In this document: one piece after another, positions 7,663-15,554 of the stretch
Numbering within the stretch: position 1 is the stretch's first letter
Layout of the letters: the number at the start of each line of letters is the position of its first letter
From: an uncultured Prevotellaceae bacterium
GTDB taxonomy: Bacteria; Bacteroidota; Bacteroidia; Bacteroidales; Bacteroidaceae
DNA length: 15,754 nt
NCBI GenBank assembly: GCA_945827465.1
Contig: CALZOH010000051.1
Location: 1-15,754, forward strand
Direction: 5' to 3'
The notes under the pieces: model-generated
Told to the model about the DNA's origin: nothing
Seen by the model: the letters and a program-made list of their open reading frames with translations, nothing else
Databases searched by the model: none
Made by a program: the position numbers and the translations under genes

Positions 7663-8278
7663 TCATTTTCGGGAAGACTTTGAAAGAATATCCCTGCGCT
7701 TGCAGCCATTCGATTGAGCGTGGTAAGGCAAACCACAACTTGTCTTGGCTTTTTAATGAGTCGTGGAAGGTAATGATGGAGCCGGGGCGCGCATAATGTC
7801 TGACATTCCACAATACTTCTTGTGCGTTAAGACGGTTGCTGTAGTCGCGTGTTACCAAATCCCACATCACTAATTGGTAACGTTTGTGTAAGAAGAAGTA
7901 TTGTTCCCATTTTAACCATCCGTGAGGAGGTCTTACCAAGTCGGTATGTAGATATTCGTTGGCTTTTTCTACATTATTCAGATAACTACGTATTCCATGA
8001 CGAAATCCTCCGATATGATTAAAAGTATGGTTTCCTATGCGGTGGCCTTTGTCTTTAACTTGTTGGAATATGTCCGGATGTTTGCGTACGTTGTCGCCAA
8101 CCATAAAAAATGTGGCCTTTACCTGATAATGGTCCAAGATGTCAAGTACGCGCGGCGTTACTTCGGGTATTGGACCATCGTCAAAAGTTAAATAAACAGC
8201 CCTCTCGTGCTTGTTCATGCGCCAGAGTGCATCTGGATAAATCCAGCGCAACCACAAAGAGGGCTGTTCTATAATCAT
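7658..8278 (-). CDS. NodB-type polysaccharide deacetylase (CE4 family)
   Basis: This 206-aa protein is a single CE4/NodB domain with all five motifs: TFDDGP (31-36, base D33 and metal ligand D34), HTFNH (84-88, metal ligands H84 and H88), RPPHG (116-120), WD (139-140) and ITFHDS (169-174, H172). These enzymes remove acetyl groups from N-acetyl-hexosamine glycans in a metal-dependent way. There is no signal peptide or lipobox; the N-terminus (LWLRWIYPDALWRM) is aromatic but not a membrane helix, so the enzyme is probably cytosolic or membrane-associated and would act on a precursor such as a nucleotide- or lipid-linked sugar. The ATG lies 3 nt after the stop of the upstream DUF2723 gene, which implies translational coupling and a shared pathway. 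The substrate is unknown. His at the fourth position of motif 3, where Tyr or Phe is usual, is a small variation. Confidence 0.92.
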   Translation of the reverse strand: MIIEQPSLWLRWIYPDALWRMNKHERAVYLTFDDGPIPEVTPRVLDILDHYQVKATFFMVGDNVRKHPDIFQQVKDKGHRIGNHTFNHIGGFRHGIRSYLNNVEKANEYLHTDLVRPPHGWLKWEQYFFLHKRYQLVMWDLVTRDYSNRLNAQEVLWNVRHYARPGSIITFHDSLKSQDKLWFALPRSIEWLQAQGYSFKVFPKMK

Positions 8279-8281
8279 TGA

Positions 8282-11200
8282 TTAATTACCGAGTTGAATA
8301 TTGATACCTTTCGATTGCAGAAGCGAGTAGTAATTAGCTGCTCTCTCCATAATCTTTTGTGCATCCTTATCTTTGGCTTTTTCTAATGTACGGCCAGCAT
8401 CAATCATATCTCCTATATGTGATGCACATTCTCTGCCATTGGCCGCCAGTTTGTCGGGGGAATAATTGATGTACCAGTTCAGGTATTGTTCTGACGAACG
8501 GGCCACGGTATGTAGGATGTCAACGGCTTTTTGAGTCTTACCACAAGCCAACCATGAATTGGCCAATTCTGTGCTACCACCCAAGTTGTCGGCATAGGAT
8601 ACTACATTGCCCGGTATCTCTTTGTCAATCTTTTCCAATACCATTAATGCTCTTTCCTTATCGCCTTTCAGTATGAGGTCTTGAGCGAGAATGGAGAACA
8701 TTCGACGATGTGTGAGACACATTCGGTAGACGGTTTCATCCAAATAGATGTCGGGATTATTAACGCCACCAAATTTGAACTTGTTCATCAGATTATCGTA
8801 CATTTTTTCAGTATCGATATAGTTTCCGGTACGCATAGTGTTGAAGGGCGAAATACGGAAAGCAAGACCTTCCTGGATGAAATTGTTCTGCAATCCCAAA
8901 TAGCTTTCGCGTCCCACGGTTACTGCGAAGTAAAGTGGGCGTTCCCAATTACAATTAGCCAGCATCTCCAACATCATGAGGTTGTTTTTGTAAAGAGCTC
9001 GGCGTTTGCTTAAATCAATGATGAGTTGATCAGGTATGCTATCAGTAATCAGCATTCCGGAACGCTTCACTGCTTCTTTGTCAACAGTTACTACGATGGT
9101 ATCGGTTGGAATGAAGTGCATATTGGGATCGGTAGAGCGTACCCAATATTTTAAGATGTTCTTAAGCTCAAATGGATTTTCACCGAATGCCTCAACTGCT
9201 GCTGCATGATTGGTCGCATAAAGCTCAAGAAGTTGGGCTTTCATTTCAGGCTGAATAGAGATGGCTTCATTCTGCCCAGTGATATATTCGTAGCGATTCC
9301 ATTCAATAGGAACAACCGGAGATTCGTAGGCTGGTCGGCGTAATTGATCAATGTACCAATCGGTTTGTAGATAACTCAAGTTGCAGACGCGTACATCTGT
9401 TCTTACGCCTTCAGTCTCTTGGTTGTACCAAAGGGGATACGTATCATTGTCACCATTGGTGAAGATAATCGGATTCTTTTCTTGTTGGATGGAGTAAAGA
9501 TAATTCTGTCCAAAATCGCGACAAGTATATCGTCCGCTTCTGTCGTGGTCATCCCAAGTTTGGCTGGCCATTTGTAATGGGACGAGTAAGCAGGCCACAG
9601 CGACAATAGATGCTTTGGCGGTTTCGCTCATCTTAAGTTTTCTCAGCCATTCCGTGATAGCTGCAACGCCGAGACCAATCCAAATAGTGAATGCATAGAA
9701 AGAACCTGCATAAGCATAGTCGCGTTCACGTGGTTGTACAGGAGTTTGATTTAAGTAAAGTACGATGGCTATGCCGGTCATGAAAAAGAGGAAGAATACA
9801 ACCCAGAACTGACGTAGACCGCGGTTGTCACGATAAGCTTGCCAAAAGAGACCCAACAATCCGAGAATAAGCGGCAGAAAGTAGAACTTATTACATCCTT
9901 TATTGCTCTTCAATTCATCGGGTAGTTTACTTTGGTCGCCAAGGCGCAAGTTGTCAATGAACGGGATACCACAAATCCAATTACCATGTTCAGCTTCGCC
10001 AAGTCCTTGAAGGTCGTTCTGACGGCCGGCAAAGTTCCACATGAAGTATCGCCAGTACATGAAGTTCATCTGGTAAGAGAAGAAGAAGCGCAGGTTGTCA
10101 AGTTGAGTAGGCATCTTGATTTGAACTACTCGTCCGTCGCCTTTGTCGTAGTTAACCATGCGCCCTTTCACACCACCTAACCAACTTTCATAATCATTGG
10201 CGTGATTCTCGTCCCAAATGCGTGGAAATACCATGTTTTGCGCATAGAGATAACTACCCTTGTTGCCTACGTTCTCATATTTGTCGGCTTCAGAAGCGTC
10301 TTTTTTCTCTTTACGCTGATAAATGGGCGCTCCTTTTTCGCGAACCGGTACTAAATAATCGCCTTGACGTTCGGTTTTTACTTGTGAAGTGTATGCCGGT
10401 CCGTAAAGAAGCGGTGTAGAACCATATTGGTCGCGGTTAAGGTATTCGCCTAAGGTAAAAATATCCTCAGGTGAGTTCTGGTCCATGGGAGGGTTGGCTG
10501 TGGAGCGAATAACGATAATGGCATACGAACTATAGCCAATCATCAGCATCAAACAGCAAAGCAATGTCGTGTTGAGAAGGCGTGGCATGTGAACCATCTT
10601 CTGCAACCGTTCTACTTTGAAAAGTAAAATGAAGAGTGCAATCAATACGATAACACCGATAACAACGCAAGTAACGCCAGTTCCTATGAAAGGGATACCT
10701 AAGGCTGCAATGGAAGCCATGAAGGAAATGTTCATCCATTTGCGACTGCGGGCCGTGTAGCTTTCATAAATGCTCCACAAAACGATGGAGATAAGAATAA
10801 TCAGATAGATAATGACTCCCGTATTGAAAGAGAAGCCGAGAGTATTTACAAGAAGTAATTCAAACCATCCAGCTACTTTTACAATACCGGGAACAACGCC
10901 GTAGAGGATAGCAGCCACAATGACAAAACTGAGCAAGAGCACCCAAAGCGAACCTTTTAAATTGCTCTTCTCTCCAGCTTTGTGGTAATAGTAGACAAGT
11001 ACAATGGCCGGGATGCACAGCAAGTTCAGCAAGTGAACGCCGATGGACAGTCCCATCAGATAGGCAATCAGAACCAAGTAACGGTCGCTATGAGGCTTGT
11101 CAGCATTGTCTTCCCACTTTAAGATGAGCCAGAATACCAATGCTGTAAACATTGACGAGAAAGCATAGACTTCTCCTTCGACTGCACTAAACCAAAAAGT

Positions 11201-11605
11201 GTCACTGAAGGTGTAAGCCAAGGCTCCCACAACTCCGGCACCGATAACGGTAATGAGTTGGGCGCGGCTTTCTACTTCGCCGTTTTTACAGATGAGTTTA
11301 CGTGTGAGATGTGTAATGGTCCAAAACAGAAACAAGATGCAGGCTGCACTCAACAGAGCAGACATGATATTAACCATCATGGCTACATCAGAAGGGTTGC
11401 TGACAAACTGTGTAAACAGATTGGCAAAAATCATGAAAAAAGGTGCGCCGGGTGGATGCCCTACTTCAAATTTATAAGCTGTGGTGATAAACTCCGGGCA
11501 ATCCCAAAAACTGGCGGTGGGTTCAATGGTTGAGCAATATACAAAAGCTGCAATCATGAAGACTACCCATCCGACAATGTTGTTTACGGTTTTGTATGTT
11601 TGCAT
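8282..11605 (-). CDS. DUF2723 family polytopic membrane protein, predicted GT-C-type glycosyltransferase
   Basis: This 1107-aa protein has about a dozen hydrophobic helices in its first ~700 residues and a soluble C-terminal part (~720-1107) with helical TPR-like repeats near the end. Hallmarks of DUF2723 are TIEPTASFWDCPEF (D35 and E38 in the first periplasmic loop), VGHPPGAPFF (48-57), SAVEGEVYAFS (140-150), GVHLLNLL (189-196), QPRERDYAYAGSFYAF, and FTNGDNDTYPLWY. The acidic pair in the first loop resembles the catalytic D/E of GT-C enzymes, and the human relative TMEM260 is an O-mannosyltransferase, so transfer of a lipid-linked sugar to protein or glycan in the periplasm is a reasonable inference. 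I start at ATG 11605: an upstream in-frame TTG (11641) lies inside the promoter element. The deacetylase gene follows by 3 nt. Donor and acceptor are unknown. Confidence 0.88.
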   Translation of the reverse strand: MQTYKTVNNIVGWVVFMIAAFVYCSTIEPTASFWDCPEFITTAYKFEVGHPPGAPFFMIFANLFTQFVSNPSDVAMMVNIMSALLSAACILFLFWTITHLTRKLICKNGEVESRAQLITVIGAGVVGALAYTFSDTFWFSAVEGEVYAFSSMFTALVFWLILKWEDNADKPHSDRYLVLIAYLMGLSIGVHLLNLLCIPAIVLVYYYHKAGEKSNLKGSLWVLLLSFVIVAAILYGVVPGIVKVAGWFELLLVNTLGFSFNTGVIIYLIILISIVLWSIYESYTARSRKWMNISFMASIAALGIPFIGTGVTCVVIGVIVLIALFILLFKVERLQKMVHMPRLLNTTLLCCLMLMIGYSSYAIIVIRSTANPPMDQNSPEDIFTLGEYLNRDQYGSTPLLYGPAYTSQVKTERQGDYLVPVREKGAPIYQRKEKKDASEADKYENVGNKGSYLYAQNMVFPRIWDENHANDYESWLGGVKGRMVNYDKGDGRVVQIKMPTQLDNLRFFFSYQMNFMYWRYFMWNFAGRQNDLQGLGEAEHGNWICGIPFIDNLRLGDQSKLPDELKSNKGCNKFYFLPLILGLLGLFWQAYRDNRGLRQFWVVFFLFFMTGIAIVLYLNQTPVQPRERDYAYAGSFYAFTIWIGLGVAAITEWLRKLKMSETAKASIVAVACLLVPLQMASQTWDDHDRSGRYTCRDFGQNYLYSIQQEKNPIIFTNGDNDTYPLWYNQETEGVRTDVRVCNLSYLQTDWYIDQLRRPAYESPVVPIEWNRYEYITGQNEAISIQPEMKAQLLELYATNHAAAVEAFGENPFELKNILKYWVRSTDPNMHFIPTDTIVVTVDKEAVKRSGMLITDSIPDQLIIDLSKRRALYKNNLMMLEMLANCNWERPLYFAVTVGRESYLGLQNNFIQEGLAFRISPFNTMRTGNYIDTEKMYDNLMNKFKFGGVNNPDIYLDETVYRMCLTHRRMFSILAQDLILKGDKERALMVLEKIDKEIPGNVVSYADNLGGSTELANSWLACGKTQKAVDILHTVARSSEQYLNWYINYSPDKLAANGRECASHIGDMIDAGRTLEKAKDKDAQKIMERAANYYSLLQSKGINIQLGN

Positions 11606-11638
11606 TTTATAAAATGATGATTTACGTAGTTTGGCACG

Positions 11639-11646
11639 CAAAGTTA
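11639..11646 (-). promoter_or_regulatory. Predicted -7 promoter element for the DUF2723-deacetylase operon
   Basis: On the minus strand this reads TAACTTTG, an exact TAxxTTTG match, giving a leader of about 25-30 nt to the ATG at 11605. Because the in-frame TTG at 11641 is part of this element, it argues against a longer protein. Confidence 0.6.
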
Positions 11647-11788
11647 CTGTTTTTTTTTGAATGTGAAAGTAGTTGGCGTAACAGTGATGAATTTTAACGC
11701 CTTTAATGAATTTCCAAGGATTAATTCCGGACTTAAAGGAAAAGCGTAATAGCGGGCCGATTCTCAGTTACAGGTGATGGTTTAAAAA

Positions 11789-11850
11789 TACTTTTTCATC
11801 TGTAGCGAAGTCCATACTGTATGAAAGATATTGCTACAGATGAAAAAGTA
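11789..11850 (-). terminator. Terminator with an 18-bp perfect inverted repeat after fucP
   Basis: TACTTTTTCATCTGTAGC (11789-11806) and its exact complement (11833-11850) flank a 26-nt loop that itself holds CATAC/GTATG. It starts 11 nt past the fucP stop; on the minus strand the stem is followed by a T-rich run (TTTTTAAA), so it is a strong rho-independent terminator that separates fucP from the DUF2723 promoter. The remaining 11651-11788 shows nothing else I can support. Confidence 0.85.
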
Positions 11851-11861
11851 AATCAATGAGT

Positions 11862-13166
11862 TTATCCTTTGAGACTACGGAATCCGTAAATCGTGATAAC
11901 CACAAAGCAGATGAGCGGTAATACGAATGACAAGTTGACTGCCGGCATATTCAGCAATGTGCCGCAGTCAATGATACGTGCTTGAAGCGGTGGTAAAACA
12001 CTTCCGCCCAAAATGGCCATAATGAGTCCTGCAGCACCAAACTTGGCGTCATCGCCCATTCCCTTGAGGGCTATTCCGTAGATGGTGGGGAACATCAGAG
12101 ACATGCAGCATGAAACGGCAACGAGACAATACATACCTTTGACATCCTGGAATGTGATAACGCCCAAAGTGAAGATTCCACCGGCAATGGCAAGCAGTGC
12201 CAAAAGTCTGCCTGGGTTAATGAAACGCAAGATAAACGTGCATACAAATCGGCTGATGCAAAATAATACCATCGCAATGATGTTGTATTGCTGTGAAAGC
12301 ACTTCGGCTTCTTGTTCGCTCATGCCTTCAGCCATAAAGATGCGCGTACCATACTGAATAATGAAAGTCCAGCACATAATCTGTACACCTACATAAAAGA
12401 ACTGGGCAATTACTCCTTCGCGGTAACGCGGAATGGAAAAGATTCGCTTCAGAGTAGGAATGAAGTTAATGTTTTGATTTTGATCTCCATTGCGTGGCAT
12501 ACGCGTTAAGCGGATGATGATGATCATGGCAGCAATGATGGCACCAATAATTAAATAGGGGGTGATGAGCACCGATAGGTCAGCGTCGCGAACGGCCCCA
12601 AATTCACTTTCAGAAAGTGTTGCGCGCTGGGCCGTGTCCATCGGGTTGAGTTTGGCTTGAATAAAGTTCATGGCAACCCACATGCCTAAAAGCGACCCCA
12701 TCGGATTGAACGATTGGGCCAAATTGAGTCGTCGGGTAGATGTTTCTTCTGTGCCCATTGACAAAATGTAGGGATTGGAACTTGTTTCGAGGAACGACAG
12801 GCCGCAGGTGAGGATGAAATAGGCTAATAGAAAAGGGTAGTAACTTCCCGACAACATGGCCGGATAGAATAGAAAGGCACCCGAAGCATATAGTCCTAAT
12901 CCAAGTAAAATGCCTGCCTTGTAGGAATATTTCCGAATGAAAATGGCAGCTGGAAATGCCATGGCGAAGTATCCCCCATAGAAAGCTACCTGTACCAAGG
13001 CTCCGTCGGTTACGCTCATTCGGAAGATCTTGGAGAAGGCTTTAACCATGGGGTTGGTAATGTCGTTGGCAAATCCCCATAGGGCAAAACATGATGTCAC
13101 TAAAATGAATGGGAGGATATAACTCACGCCATCTTTGTGAAGTATAGATTGCTTGGTTTTATTCAT
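11862..13166 (-). CDS. fucP: L-fucose:H+ symporter (MFS permease FucP)
   Basis: This 434-aa inner-membrane protein has about 12 hydrophobic helices and the FucP signatures: WGFANDITNPMV (30-41) with D35, matching the proton- and sugar-coupling Asp46 of E. coli FucP, and LSFLETSSNPYI (123-134) with E127, matching Glu135. RRLNLAQSFNPMGS (145-158) follows the NRLNLAQ-type FHS-family motif. It imports L-fucose released from host mucin or plant glycans. The L-fucose isomerase gene lies directly upstream on the same strand, which fixes the substrate well. A strong terminator hairpin lies between the two genes, so fucP is either read through or has its own weak promoter. The ATG at 13166 gives the normal N-terminus. 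No truncation is seen. Confidence 0.95.
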   Translation of the reverse strand: MNKTKQSILHKDGVSYILPFILVTSCFALWGFANDITNPMVKAFSKIFRMSVTDGALVQVAFYGGYFAMAFPAAIFIRKYSYKAGILLGLGLYASGAFLFYPAMLSGSYYPFLLAYFILTCGLSFLETSSNPYILSMGTEETSTRRLNLAQSFNPMGSLLGMWVAMNFIQAKLNPMDTAQRATLSESEFGAVRDADLSVLITPYLIIGAIIAAMIIIIRLTRMPRNGDQNQNINFIPTLKRIFSIPRYREGVIAQFFYVGVQIMCWTFIIQYGTRIFMAEGMSEQEAEVLSQQYNIIAMVLFCISRFVCTFILRFINPGRLLALLAIAGGIFTLGVITFQDVKGMYCLVAVSCCMSLMFPTIYGIALKGMGDDAKFGAAGLIMAILGGSVLPPLQARIIDCGTLLNMPAVNLSFVLPLICFVVITIYGFRSLKG

Positions 13167-13205
13167 TAGTTTGGTGGTTGTTTATGGGCAGGAAAATCTG
13201 CGTTT

Positions 13206-13213
13206 CAAGAATA
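13206..13213 (-). promoter_or_regulatory. Weak candidate -7 element for fucP
   Basis: On the minus strand this reads TATTCTTG, one mismatch from TAxxTTTG, about 40 nt before the fucP ATG and just below the fucI terminator. It could give fucP its own start, but one mismatch in so short a motif is weak support. Confidence 0.25.
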
Positions 13214-13214
13214 T

Positions 13215-13265
13215 TGGGAAAAATAAATACTGCGGCTCGCAGAGACTAAGCTGCGAGCCGCAGTA
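13215..13265 (-). terminator. Terminator hairpin between fucI and fucP
   Basis: TACTGCGGCTCGCAG (13228-13242) and CTGCGAGCCGCAGTA (13251-13265) form a perfect, GC-rich 15-bp stem with an 8-nt loop, starting 7 nt past the fucI stop. On the minus strand it is followed by TTTATTTTT, a U-rich tract. It is the strongest terminator in the window, yet it lies inside an apparent operon, so it may lower fucP output relative to fucI. Confidence 0.85.
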
Positions 13266-13272
13266 CATAAGA

Positions 13273-15048
13273 TCATTTATAGATTGGACCATAAGTGGCA
13301 CAAGCGCGATAATCGGCACCTTCCTTATCCATGCCGAATGCATTCCAGGCAGCCGGACGGAATAGGTCTTCGTCTTCCAGGTTGTGCATGCAAACGGGGA
13401 TGCGCAGCATAGAAGCGAGTGTGATGAGATCTTTGCCGATGTGTCCGTAGCTGATGGCACCGTGATTGGCACCCCAGTTGTTCATTACAGAGTAAACATC
13501 TTTGAATGCCGGTTTGTCGCACAGACGTGGTACAAACCAAGTGGTAGGCCATGTGGGGTCGGTTCTCATATTGAGTTTCTCGTGAATCTCGGGATCGATA
13601 TCAACCGTCCATCCTTCTGCCAATTGCAGTACTGGGCCTAAACCTTTAACAAGGTTCAAGCGCATCATGGTGACAGGCATACCGCCTTTCGTCAAGAAGT
13701 TGGATGAGAAACCGCCACCTCTGAAATAGTCGCGGTCGGCCGGATACCATGTAGTAGCTTTCAGACAGTTGTCAACCTCTTGTTCTGTCAGATTCCAAGG
13801 CTCCTTCATGCACGGATTGCCATCGGCATCGCATGCTTGTCCGGTTCCGTCAAGAGTGGTTGCTCCAGAGTTGATGAGATGGATAATACCTCCTGCAGCT
13901 CGGCCGGTAAGTTCTTTTCCTGTAACGCGCTTAACGGCTTCAGGGCTCCAATAAGTACGTACGTCTGAGAATATTTGTCCGCGATTGGTGAGCAAGTGTC
14001 CAAAAAGCATGGCGATACCGTTGCAGGCATCGTTCTCCGTAGCCAGTACAAAGGCTTCGCGTATGCCGTTCCAATCGAAAGAGGTGTTCAGTAGCGCCTC
14101 ACTGTAGTCTCCGTTCGGATAAAAATCTGTCCATTGGCGTTGACCTTGGAATCCGGCGGCAATAGCGTTGTGTCCTAATGCTTCTTCCTTGAATCCCATT
14201 TCTTTCAGTTTGGGATTTCCTTGCATCAAGTCACGCATGATGATGGTCATCTTAACAATAAATTCCCAATCGGCATCTTTTTCGGCACGGGTCTTCCGCT
14301 TTTCAGGACGGTTTTTGAAGTCTTCTCCTTCGTTCACCTTGCAGTGTTCTTTGGTCCAGGCCATCGCCTTTTCGTATTCTTCTTTGTCGTAGATGCCTTC
14401 TGTCATGCGGCGGATGATTTCTGTCAGGTCGACAGATTCATTGCGCATGCCCAAATACTCTTGGAAAAAGTCGGGATTAACGATAGAACCTGCGATACCC
14501 ATTGAAACACTACCCATTGACAGGTAAGATTTACCTCTCATGGTGGCTACTGCTTGTGCGGCACGTGCAAAACGAAGCAGCTTTTCGGCTACATCAGCCG
14601 GAATGGTGTTGTCTTCCAAATCCTGAACATCGTGTCCATAAATGCCAAAAGCGGGGAGCCCTTTTTGTGCGTGTCCGGCCAATACGGCTGCTAAATATAC
14701 AGCACCGGGACGTTCTGTTCCATTGAATCCCCAAACGGCTTTAGGATAATAGGGATTCATGTCCATGGTTTCTGCACCATAGCACCAGCATGAGGTCACT
14801 GTGATGGTGGCTCCGACGCCTTCGCGTTCAAATTTTTCGGCGCAAGCTGCACTTTCAGCTACGCGGCCGATAGTGCCGTCGGCAATAATGCATTCTACGG
14901 GACTGCCGTCGCCGTTGTGAAGGTTGCTGCTAATGAGGTTCGCAACTGCTTTAGCTAATGCCATTGTTTTTTCTTCCAAACTTTCGCGAACGCCGCCCTG
15001 GCGTCCGTCAATGGTGGGACGAATCCCAATCTTAGGATAATTCTTCAT
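13273..15048 (-). CDS. fucI: L-fucose isomerase FucI
   Basis: This 591-aa cytosolic enzyme interconverts L-fucose and L-fuculose (and often D-arabinose and D-ribulose), the first step of fucose breakdown; it is a Mn2+-dependent hexamer in E. coli. The length equals E. coli FucI and alignable blocks run throughout: PKIGIRPTIDGRQGGVRESL at the start, WGFNGTERPGAVYLA, SYLSMGSVSMGIAGSIV, FQGQRQWTD, WGANHGA. The metal and catalytic residues are present as E338 (ATEND), D362 (SDVRTYW) and H529 (GANHG), one position after their E. coli counterparts. I start at ATG 15048 because the family begins here; an in-frame ATG 18 codons earlier would overlap the leader. fucP follows. Fuculokinase and aldolase genes are not in the window. 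Confidence 0.97.
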   Translation of the reverse strand: MKNYPKIGIRPTIDGRQGGVRESLEEKTMALAKAVANLISSNLHNGDGSPVECIIADGTIGRVAESAACAEKFEREGVGATITVTSCWCYGAETMDMNPYYPKAVWGFNGTERPGAVYLAAVLAGHAQKGLPAFGIYGHDVQDLEDNTIPADVAEKLLRFARAAQAVATMRGKSYLSMGSVSMGIAGSIVNPDFFQEYLGMRNESVDLTEIIRRMTEGIYDKEEYEKAMAWTKEHCKVNEGEDFKNRPEKRKTRAEKDADWEFIVKMTIIMRDLMQGNPKLKEMGFKEEALGHNAIAAGFQGQRQWTDFYPNGDYSEALLNTSFDWNGIREAFVLATENDACNGIAMLFGHLLTNRGQIFSDVRTYWSPEAVKRVTGKELTGRAAGGIIHLINSGATTLDGTGQACDADGNPCMKEPWNLTEQEVDNCLKATTWYPADRDYFRGGGFSSNFLTKGGMPVTMMRLNLVKGLGPVLQLAEGWTVDIDPEIHEKLNMRTDPTWPTTWFVPRLCDKPAFKDVYSVMNNWGANHGAISYGHIGKDLITLASMLRIPVCMHNLEDEDLFRPAAWNAFGMDKEGADYRACATYGPIYK

Positions 15049-15109
15049 GATGATATGATTGTATTGAGTTATGTAGTTTCGCATAGATGCGATACCGTGC
15101 AAATTTACT

Positions 15110-15117
15110 CATTTATC
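15110..15117 (-). promoter_or_regulatory. Predicted -7 promoter element for fucI
   Basis: On the minus strand this reads TAAATTTG, an exact TAxxTTTG match, giving a leader of about 55 nt to the fucI ATG at 15048. The next 100 bp upstream are strongly T-rich on the plus strand, with no clear TTG box. Confidence 0.6.
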
Positions 15118-15166
15118 CGAATGTTTGTATTTGTTTTTGGAATTTTTGTTTTCTGCGTAAGCGTTT

Positions 15167-15180
15167 CTTCTATTTAGAAG
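15167..15180. promoter_or_regulatory. Short palindrome upstream of the fucI promoter, possible operator
   Basis: CTTCTATTTAGAAG is a 6+6 bp inverted repeat with a 2-bp centre, about 50 bp upstream of the predicted -7 element. Position and symmetry would suit a dimeric activator or repressor of fucI, but no regulator gene is present here and one short palindrome can occur by chance. Confidence 0.25.
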
Positions 15181-15193
15181 TAATCAATGGTGT

Positions 15194-15366
15194 TTTAAAC
15201 CTGAATCGGTCATTAGCGTTATGATGATAACAACTCTTGTTTTTGTTCAGATGTCTCTACGTTTTGAGGGCGCAATGGGGTTCCATTGCAACCGAAAAAC
15301 GGAAAGGCAGATGACAAAAAGAAAGTTTGTTTGCGCATAATAGTCTAATGACCGATTTGGGTTAAA
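15194..15366. repeat. ~173-bp imperfect foldback (MITE-like or structured RNA)
   Basis: The outer arms AACCTGAATCGGTCATTAG (15198-15216) and CTAATGACCGATTTGGGTT (15345-15363) are complementary with 2 mismatches in 19, and extend outward through TTTAA/TTAAA. Moving inward, further complementary blocks occur at symmetric distances: TTTTTGT/ACAAAAA (15240-15246 with 15314-15320), CGTTTT/AAAACG (15260-15265 with 15296-15301) and GCAATGG/CCATTGC (15272-15278 with 15283-15289, GGTT loop). The stretches between them are partly complementary too. No open reading frame of note and no clear target-site duplication are seen. It may be a miniature inverted-repeat transposable element, an IS remnant, or a hairpin RNA. 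Confidence 0.7.
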
Positions 15367-15446
15367 TTCAACAGTCTATGATCACGAAGTGTCTTCCATC
15401 TACAAGAGCTTGGTGGGTGTAAAGCATCTTAGGAAAACGATACGTG

Positions 15447-15543
15447 ATCTGTGAAATAAAATAGAAGACAAACAAATTATCTGTAAAGCAAAGTAGTAAA
15501 TAAACAAATATCTGTGAAGTAATTTAGTCATAGTCACAAAGTG
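15447..15543. repeat. Degenerate tandem array, ~32-bp unit, three copies
   Basis: Units begin with ATCTGT(G/A)AA at 15447, 15479 and 15510 (spacing 32 and 31). The first two also share a central AA(A/G)TAG and a terminal AAACAAAT; the third is diverged in its second half and grades into the next array. The sequence is AT-rich and has no open reading frame I would support. Confidence 0.6.
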
Positions 15544-15554
15544 CGCAAATCCGT

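Noticed and set aside
11606..11641. TTG start for the DUF2723 protein
   Set aside because: The TTG lies within the exact -7 promoter element, so it would not be in the transcript.
15049..15102. N-terminal extension of FucI by 18 residues
   Set aside because: It would use the leader just below the predicted promoter; the family start (PKIGIRP) fits the ATG at 15048 and gives the usual 591 aa.
15194..15366. Integron attC site
   Set aside because: The right end contains GTTAAAT, which fits GTTRRRY, but the left end lacks RYYYAAC, and there is no integrase or cassette array.
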